Shown piece after piece: positions 60,386 to 64,000 of a stretch of DNA of 64,000 bases. The notes under the pieces were generated by a model, which saw only the letters and a list, made by a program, of their open reading frames with translations, made no database searches and was not told the DNA's origin. The translations under genes and the position numbers were made by a program. Origin of the DNA: CAVVYW01 sp963752605 (GTDB lineage Bacteria; Actinomycetota; Thermoleophilia; Solirubrobacterales; 70-9); NCBI GenBank assembly GCA_963752605.1, contig CAVVYW010000005.1, forward strand, positions 682,001 to 746,000, read 5' to 3'. Each line of letters starts with the position of its first letter. The first letter of the stretch is position 1.

Positions 60386-60473
60386 CTCTTTCCGACTCCT
60401 CCTTTCTACTGGTACGGCGATGGTCCTTGGGTGGACAAGGGGCTTGGCGGCGCCCGGCGGGGGTGTGAGGCTT

Positions 60474-60507
60474 GCGTCGGCGGCTTCGGCAGCCGCGGGC
60501 CGGACGC
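60474..60507 (-). promoter_or_regulatory. Candidate attenuator hairpin after the aromatic leader ORF
   Basis: Directly after the leader stop: GCGTC, six unpaired bases, GCGGCT, loop GCCGA, AGCCGC, one base, GACGC. The two stem blocks pair perfectly (5 and 6 bp). There is no T-run, so it may be a terminator of the actinobacterial type or an anti-structure. A ribosome paused on the aromatic codons or at the stop would cover its base differently. Confidence 0.55.
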
Positions 60508-60606
60508 CTAGCTAAATCGCCAGAAGTAGAAGTAGGCACGCGTGCGAGCCGCCTGGCGGCCCGGTGATGTGCTGGGTGATGCTGCTTGCGTGCCCGTGGG
60601 AATCAC
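60508..60606 (-). CDS. Aromatic-rich leader peptide upstream of DAHP synthase
   Basis: A 32-codon ORF from GTG 60606 to TAG 60508. The first 24 residues are ordinary polar ones. The end reads Ala-Tyr-Phe-Tyr-Phe-Trp-Arg-Phe-Ser-stop: six aromatic codons (TAC, TTC, TAC, TTC, TGG, TTT) among the last eight. All three aromatic amino acids are sampled just before the gene for the first enzyme of their pathway. The GTG is eight bases past a -10 box, so the message would be leaderless. It is too short for usual gene finders. Translation is unproven. Confidence 0.7.
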   Translation of the reverse strand: MIPTGTQAASPSTSPGRQAARTRAYFYFWRFS

Positions 60607-60613
60607 TGCGTTG

Positions 60614-60642
60614 GTTGTACCAGACGGGGTCCCGATTGTCAG
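60614..60642 (-). promoter_or_regulatory. Promoter of the aromatic leader / DAHP synthase unit
   Basis: Minus strand: -35 CTGACA (60642-60637), exactly 17 bases, -10 TACAAC (60619-60614). The predicted start of transcription falls at or next to the leader GTG at 60606. Confidence 0.6.
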
Positions 60643-60645
60643 TAC

Positions 60646-62022
60646 CTATTTTCCCGGCCGCCGCTGGCGCTTCTTGCGCTTCGCGCGGATGTGCCAGACC
60701 CGCACGGCCGGGCTGGCATCCAGGTTCCCCGCCAGGTCGACCGCGCGCACGTTGAACGCGTGCTTGCCCTTTCTGAGCTTGCGGTAGAGCCGCGGCGTGG
60801 TGCAGGGGACGAAAGGCTTCTCGTCGAGCGAGCACTGGAAGCTCCCGGCCTCGGTCGAGTCGAACTCGAAGTTGGCACGTCGCTTGCCGGTCTTGCGCTT
60901 CGGGCCCCGGAGGATGCCGGTTTCGGGCGCCACGCAATCGCGCGCGGCCGGAATCAGCTCGTCGGCGCCGATGTCGGGTCGGGCGATCCCGGCGAGGCAG
61001 CCAGCGGTCCCCTCGACCGAGCGAGGTTCCCCATCGAGGTCGAGCGGGCCGATCAGGAGGAAGCCCATGCCCGCGTCAACGGTGGGCGAGCTCGACTGCT
61101 GGTGGAAATTACCCGCGGTCCGATTCACGAGTGCGGGCGCCGCCGTCTGGTTCGAGTTCGTGCCGGGATTCGTGATCGATTCCGGGCCCCCTCCCGCCAC
61201 CTCGGACTCGGTCGCGTAGTTCGAGCGCTCCAGCGCCACCGTCACGTTGCTGGCCGGGTCGAGGGCGGAGGCCTCGACGTCCACCGCCGGCGCGGTTCCC
61301 CGAGCGATCACGTTCTTGGCGTCGAGCTGGAGGCTCCCTCCGAGGTCCGCGTTGGCAAGGAGCCCGCGGGCGGGGCCGATCGTTCCCTCGATTGTCAGGT
61401 TCCGCAGGGTCGCGGCGAACGCCTGCGCGCTCGCCTGCGCGGTCAGTCCGATGCCGTTCGCGGCGTTCGCCCAACAGACGCTGTCGCGGAGGACCGAATT
61501 CCCCTCGACGAGGCAGGCCTCGGTGCCGGCGTCGTCCTGGCGGACCGTTATCTGTTGGGCGGTGCCGCCCGTCACCCGGAGCGCGGCCGGGTCGGTCGGG
61601 CTGGAGTCGGTGGAGATCGCGAGCCGCTCGAGCAACGAGGTGCCGGAGAGCAACACCCCTTGCCCGACGGGACTGGTGAACGTGATGCTCGGAACGGCCA
61701 GCCCGGCCCGTCCGTGGACGTGCTTGGAGCCGGTGACCATGAGGTCATTCGCCCCCTCGGTGTAGGTGCCTGGGAGGACGATCACCTCGTCACCGTCCAC
61801 CGCCACGACCTCGACCGCGCGCTGCAGGTTGCAGGCGGTCGCCACCGTCGTGCAGGTGCTCGGGGGCCCAGCTCCCGTAGGGGACGCGAAGCGCACGGTC
61901 GCGGCGGCGGACACCGGTGCACCGAGGGCGATCGCCGCGACCAGCGCGCACGCAACCGCCAGCAGTCCTCTCTCCCTGGCCTGCATGGGGCCGAAGGTAG
62001 CGGCTGCCCGCCTGGTTGTCAC
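60646..62022 (-). CDS. Secreted beta-helix protein coupled to the aminotransferase gene
   Basis: 458 residues. Signal segment about 18-40 (LLAVACALVAAIALGAPVSA). A beta-helix-like body follows with ACNLQRAVEVVAVDGDEV and a closing LDLDGEPRSVEGTAG, then PDIGADEL segment. A two-Cys module comes next (AGSFQCSLDEKPFVPCTTP, then GKHAFNVRAVDLAGN), like that in the gene at 11515. The end KRKKRQRRPGK is basic without Cys. GTG 62022 overlaps the hisC stop as GTGA; ATG 61986 is possible. Its position inside an aromatic gene group is unexplained. Confidence 0.75.
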   Translation of the reverse strand: MTTRRAAATFGPMQARERGLLAVACALVAAIALGAPVSAAATVRFASPTGAGPPSTCTTVATACNLQRAVEVVAVDGDEVIVLPGTYTEGANDLMVTGSKHVHGRAGLAVPSITFTSPVGQGVLLSGTSLLERLAISTDSSPTDPAALRVTGGTAQQITVRQDDAGTEACLVEGNSVLRDSVCWANAANGIGLTAQASAQAFAATLRNLTIEGTIGPARGLLANADLGGSLQLDAKNVIARGTAPAVDVEASALDPASNVTVALERSNYATESEVAGGGPESITNPGTNSNQTAAPALVNRTAGNFHQQSSSPTVDAGMGFLLIGPLDLDGEPRSVEGTAGCLAGIARPDIGADELIPAARDCVAPETGILRGPKRKTGKRRANFEFDSTEAGSFQCSLDEKPFVPCTTPRLYRKLRKGKHAFNVRAVDLAGNLDASPAVRVWHIRAKRKKRQRRPGK

Positions 62023-63122
62023 GCCCTGTTTTCGACCACCTCGGAGAGGGCCCGCAGGAAGCGCTCGTTCTCGGGCCGGGTGCCATAGGTGACGCGCAGG
62101 TGCCCGGGCCCGCCGAGCGCGCTCCCGGGCCTGACGGCGACGCCGTCGCGCGTCAGCGAGGAGACCACCTCGGCCTCGTCGGCGTCTCCCAGCGCGAACC
62201 AGGAGAAGTTCGCCTCGGAGTCCGCGGTGAGCAGGCCCATCTCGCGCAGCTCCTCCTCGACGAAGAGGCGCTCGACCATGTTCTTCTCCACGCGCTCCGC
62301 GACGTCGTCCTGGTGGAGGATGGCCTCGGCCGCGGCCGCCTGGGCGACGTGGTTGACGCTGAAAGGCTGGCGCACCGCGTCAACGGCGGAGCGGAACTGC
62401 GGCGAGCAGAGCGCGTAGCCAACCCGGAGGCCGGCCAGCCCGTAGCACTTGCTGAAGGTCCGCAGCAGGACCAGGTTCGGATGTGCGGCCAGCAGCCCCA
62501 CGGTCGCGTCGGGGTCGTCGGTCACCTGGAACTCGATGTAGGCCTCGTCGAGGATCACCGTGACCCGATCGGGGACGCTCTCCAGGAACTCCCCGATCCG
62601 CTGCGCCGGGAGATAGGTGCCCGTCGGATTGTTCGGGTTGCAGATGAGGAGCAGCTGCGTCGCCGCGGTGATCTCCTCCAGCATCGCGTCGAGGTCGTGG
62701 ACGTAGCCGTCGCCGAGCGGCACCTGGATCTCGCGGGCCCCCGAGAGGGCCGGCATGTACGGATACATCGAGAAGGACGGCCAGGCGTAGAGGATCTCGT
62801 CGCCCGGCTCACACAGGGCGAGCGCGGCGGCGAGCAGGATCTCGCAGGAGCCGTTCGAGACCGCGATTCGCCCCGGCTCGGTCTCGAAGCGCTCGGCCAG
62901 CCGGCGGCGGAGCAGGGCGGCCGTTGGGTCGGGATACCGATTTGCGCTCCTGGCCGCGGCCGAGATCGCCTCCACCACCGCCGGGTGAGGCGGGAACGGC
63001 GACTCGTTCGAGGCGAGCTTGATCGCGTCCGCGGTCTCCGCGGCCGCCTCGGCGTCCTCGAGGGACGCCCCGGGCTCGTAGTGCGGTATCCGCGCCAGCT
63101 TCTCGGCGAAGGTCACTGTCAT
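62019..63122 (-). CDS. hisC: Histidinol-phosphate / aromatic aminotransferase
   Basis: A PLP class I/II aminotransferase of 367 residues (ATG 63122; ATG 63137 adds five). Motifs: KLASNESPFPPHPAVVEAI, NRYPDPTAALLRRRLAERF, NPNNPTGTYLP, LDEAYIEF and the PLP lysine in TFSKCYGLAGLRVGY. The family transaminates histidinol phosphate. With tyrA, DAHP synthase and aroH nearby, it may serve mainly as phenylalanine/tyrosine aminotransferase, as some HisC-like enzymes do; this is inference. Confidence 0.9.
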   Translation of the reverse strand: MTVTFAEKLARIPHYEPGASLEDAEAAAETADAIKLASNESPFPPHPAVVEAISAAARSANRYPDPTAALLRRRLAERFETEPGRIAVSNGSCEILLAAALALCEPGDEILYAWPSFSMYPYMPALSGAREIQVPLGDGYVHDLDAMLEEITAATQLLLICNPNNPTGTYLPAQRIGEFLESVPDRVTVILDEAYIEFQVTDDPDATVGLLAAHPNLVLLRTFSKCYGLAGLRVGYALCSPQFRSAVDAVRQPFSVNHVAQAAAAEAILHQDDVAERVEKNMVERLFVEEELREMGLLTADSEANFSWFALGDADEAEVVSSLTRDGVAVRPGSALGGPGHLRVTYGTRPENERFLRALSEVVENRA

Positions 63123-63160
63123 GGCGCCATTTTGCATGGTCGCGCGTCGCCGCCCGGAAA

Positions 63161-63673
63161 CTACGCGACCGTGCCGTGCAGCCTGATCGCCTGAATGTCC
63201 GCGACCGGGTGGTAGCGCTCGGAGCCGTCCGGCGAGAAGCCGTGGCGCTTGTAGAAGCGACGCGCCCCACGGTTCTCGGGGAAGACCCAGAGCACTGCCT
63301 CCGTATACCCGAGGTCTCTCAGCCGCTCGAACGTCGCGCTCATCAGCGTGGTCCCCACACCCTGGCGCCAGCGATCCGGGCGGATATACATCCCGACGAT
63401 CTCGGCGGCCTGGGCCGTGAGGTCGCCGTCCCTCCCCGGCGCCATCACGTAGGAGTAGCCCACGATCTGCTCCCCGTCCTCCGCGACGAGAGTGAAGGCG
63501 TCGGCGTCTGGCCGTCGCAGGCCGACGCTGACCTCGTGCCTCCAGCGCTCCACCGGCAGGTCCGCCAGCCGCTCGGGGGGAACGATGCCCGCATAGGTCT
63601 CGCGCCATCCCGCGGCCGTCACCGAGACGATCGCCTCGGTGTCATCCAGTTTCGCGTCCCGAACCTGCACCAT
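63161..63673 (-). CDS. GNAT-family N-acetyltransferase
   Basis: The 170-residue protein has the acetyl-CoA motif region EIVGMYIRPDRWRQGVGTTLM (R/QxxGxG/A type) and the C-terminal NRGARRFYKRHGF, typical of RimI-like enzymes. Substrate unknown. It lies between aroH (14 bases) and the aminotransferase gene and is probably co-transcribed. Confidence 0.88.
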   Translation of the reverse strand: MVQVRDAKLDDTEAIVSVTAAGWRETYAGIVPPERLADLPVERWRHEVSVGLRRPDADAFTLVAEDGEQIVGYSYVMAPGRDGDLTAQAAEIVGMYIRPDRWRQGVGTTLMSATFERLRDLGYTEAVLWVFPENRGARRFYKRHGFSPDGSERYHPVADIQAIRLHGTVA

Positions 63674-63687
63674 TCCGAAGGGGGCGG

Positions 63688-64000
63688 CTACTGAGCCGCG
63701 TCGAGGTCCGAGCGTAGCTTCTGCGCCTCGCCCAGGTAGATGTGGACCGGTTCTTGGTCGTCCGCGGCGTAGTACTGGACCAGCGCGCGGATCACGGAGG
63801 GCATCGCGCCGGGCACGTCGATCTCCTGTGCGCAGAGGAGCGGCACGGCATCCAGGCCGAGCTTGCGCGCAGCCACGGCGGGGAACTCGGCGTTGAGGTC
63901 ATGGGTCGCGGTGAAGATGCAGCACACCATCCGCTCCGGCCCGAGATCGTTGCGGGTCATCAGCTCCCGCATCAGCTCCTCGGCGGCCTCGATGATCGCC
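63688..64000 (-). CDS. aroH: Chorismate mutase, AroH type (5' end beyond the right edge)
   Basis: Converts chorismate to prephenate. About 104 C-terminal residues are visible. They match the monofunctional AroH fold: IFTATHDLNAEFPAVAARKLG, LLCAQEIDVPGAM (active-site Cys and Glu), VIRALVQYY (Arg) and VHIYLGEAQKLRSDL. The family is about 120-127 long, so only some 15-20 residues are missing. It begins the visible aroH-GNAT-hisC-beta-helix run. Confidence 0.9.
   Translation of the reverse strand, partial: AIIEAAEELMRELMTRNDLGPERMVCCIFTATHDLNAEFPAVAARKLGLDAVPLLCAQEIDVPGAMPSVIRALVQYYAADDQEPVHIYLGEAQKLRSDLDAAQ

Noticed and set aside
60512..60937. A 141-codon minus-strand frame over the DAHP leader region
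   Set aside because: It runs inside the end of the beta-helix gene in another frame and is Arg/Gln/Gly-rich without features; the aromatic leader ORF in a different frame has promoter and context support.

Overview
The window is GC-rich chromosomal DNA (roughly 70% by eye) from an actinobacterium. The most likely group is Thermoleophilia / Solirubrobacterales. The reasons are the gene order, a SepIVA-like division gene, DUF3352 and DUF6285 proteins, and single secreted beta-helix and tail-fibre-like genes with lysine-rich tails or a VLGLxAIF-type N terminus. This placement is inference; no 16S or marker search was possible. I saw no tRNA, rRNA, CRISPR array, insertion sequence or prophage block. 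No gene-free stretch exceeds 300 bases.

Layout: (1) 1-2.1 kb: 5' end of ilvD, two small unknown genes and thiD. (2) 2-22 kb: a long, ancient housekeeping order, all on the minus strand. Read right to left it runs DUF177 - rpmF - plsX - acpP - rnc - smc - ftsY - ffh - rpsP - khpA - trmD - rplS - lepB - rnhB - comM - dprA. Plus-strand genes are slotted into it: a methyltransferase, a secreted protein, a beta-helix protein, a transporter, a cupin and yraN. rimM is missing from its usual place. (3) 22-34.9 kb: enoyl-CoA hydratase, a collagen-like/S74 surface protein, an APH/DUF6285 pair, sepIVA-like, coaD, rsmD, recG, an acyl-CoA carboxyltransferase, a DAK2/FakA-like gene and rpmB. (4) 35-42.8 kb: two EAL phosphodiesterase genes, a riboflavin operon (ribD-ribE-ribBA-ribH), a flippase and a stand-alone RCK protein. 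(5) 42.8-49.2 kb: rpe, a zinc ribbon gene, fmt, def, a beta-helix gene and priA. (6) 49-56.8 kb: a PH-domain protein, metK, DUF3352, der, cmk, a cupin and a Ser/Thr kinase with an external TPR domain. (7) 56.8-64 kb: aromatic amino-acid genes (aroA, tyrA, DAHP synthase, hisC-type aminotransferase, aroH) with a beta-helix gene and a GNAT gene.

The main discoveries are these. A 32-codon leader ORF ends in Tyr-Phe-Tyr-Phe-Trp-Arg-Phe-Ser and lies between a promoter and DAHP synthase, followed at once by a hairpin: a probable ribosome-mediated aromatic attenuator. Most transcription-unit-heading genes have a TANNNT-like -10 box only 6-10 bases before the start codon, which implies widespread leaderless transcription. 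The RNase III homologue lacks two of the four usual metal ligands. Several secreted proteins end in a Lys/Arg-rich tail, often with two Cys. Convergent genes almost touch; three pairs share a CTAG that supplies both stop codons.

Caution: lepB, a BASS-type transporter gene and recG together contain five apparent single-base indels, mostly in short homopolymers. Sequencing error is the simplest explanation, because lepB is normally essential.
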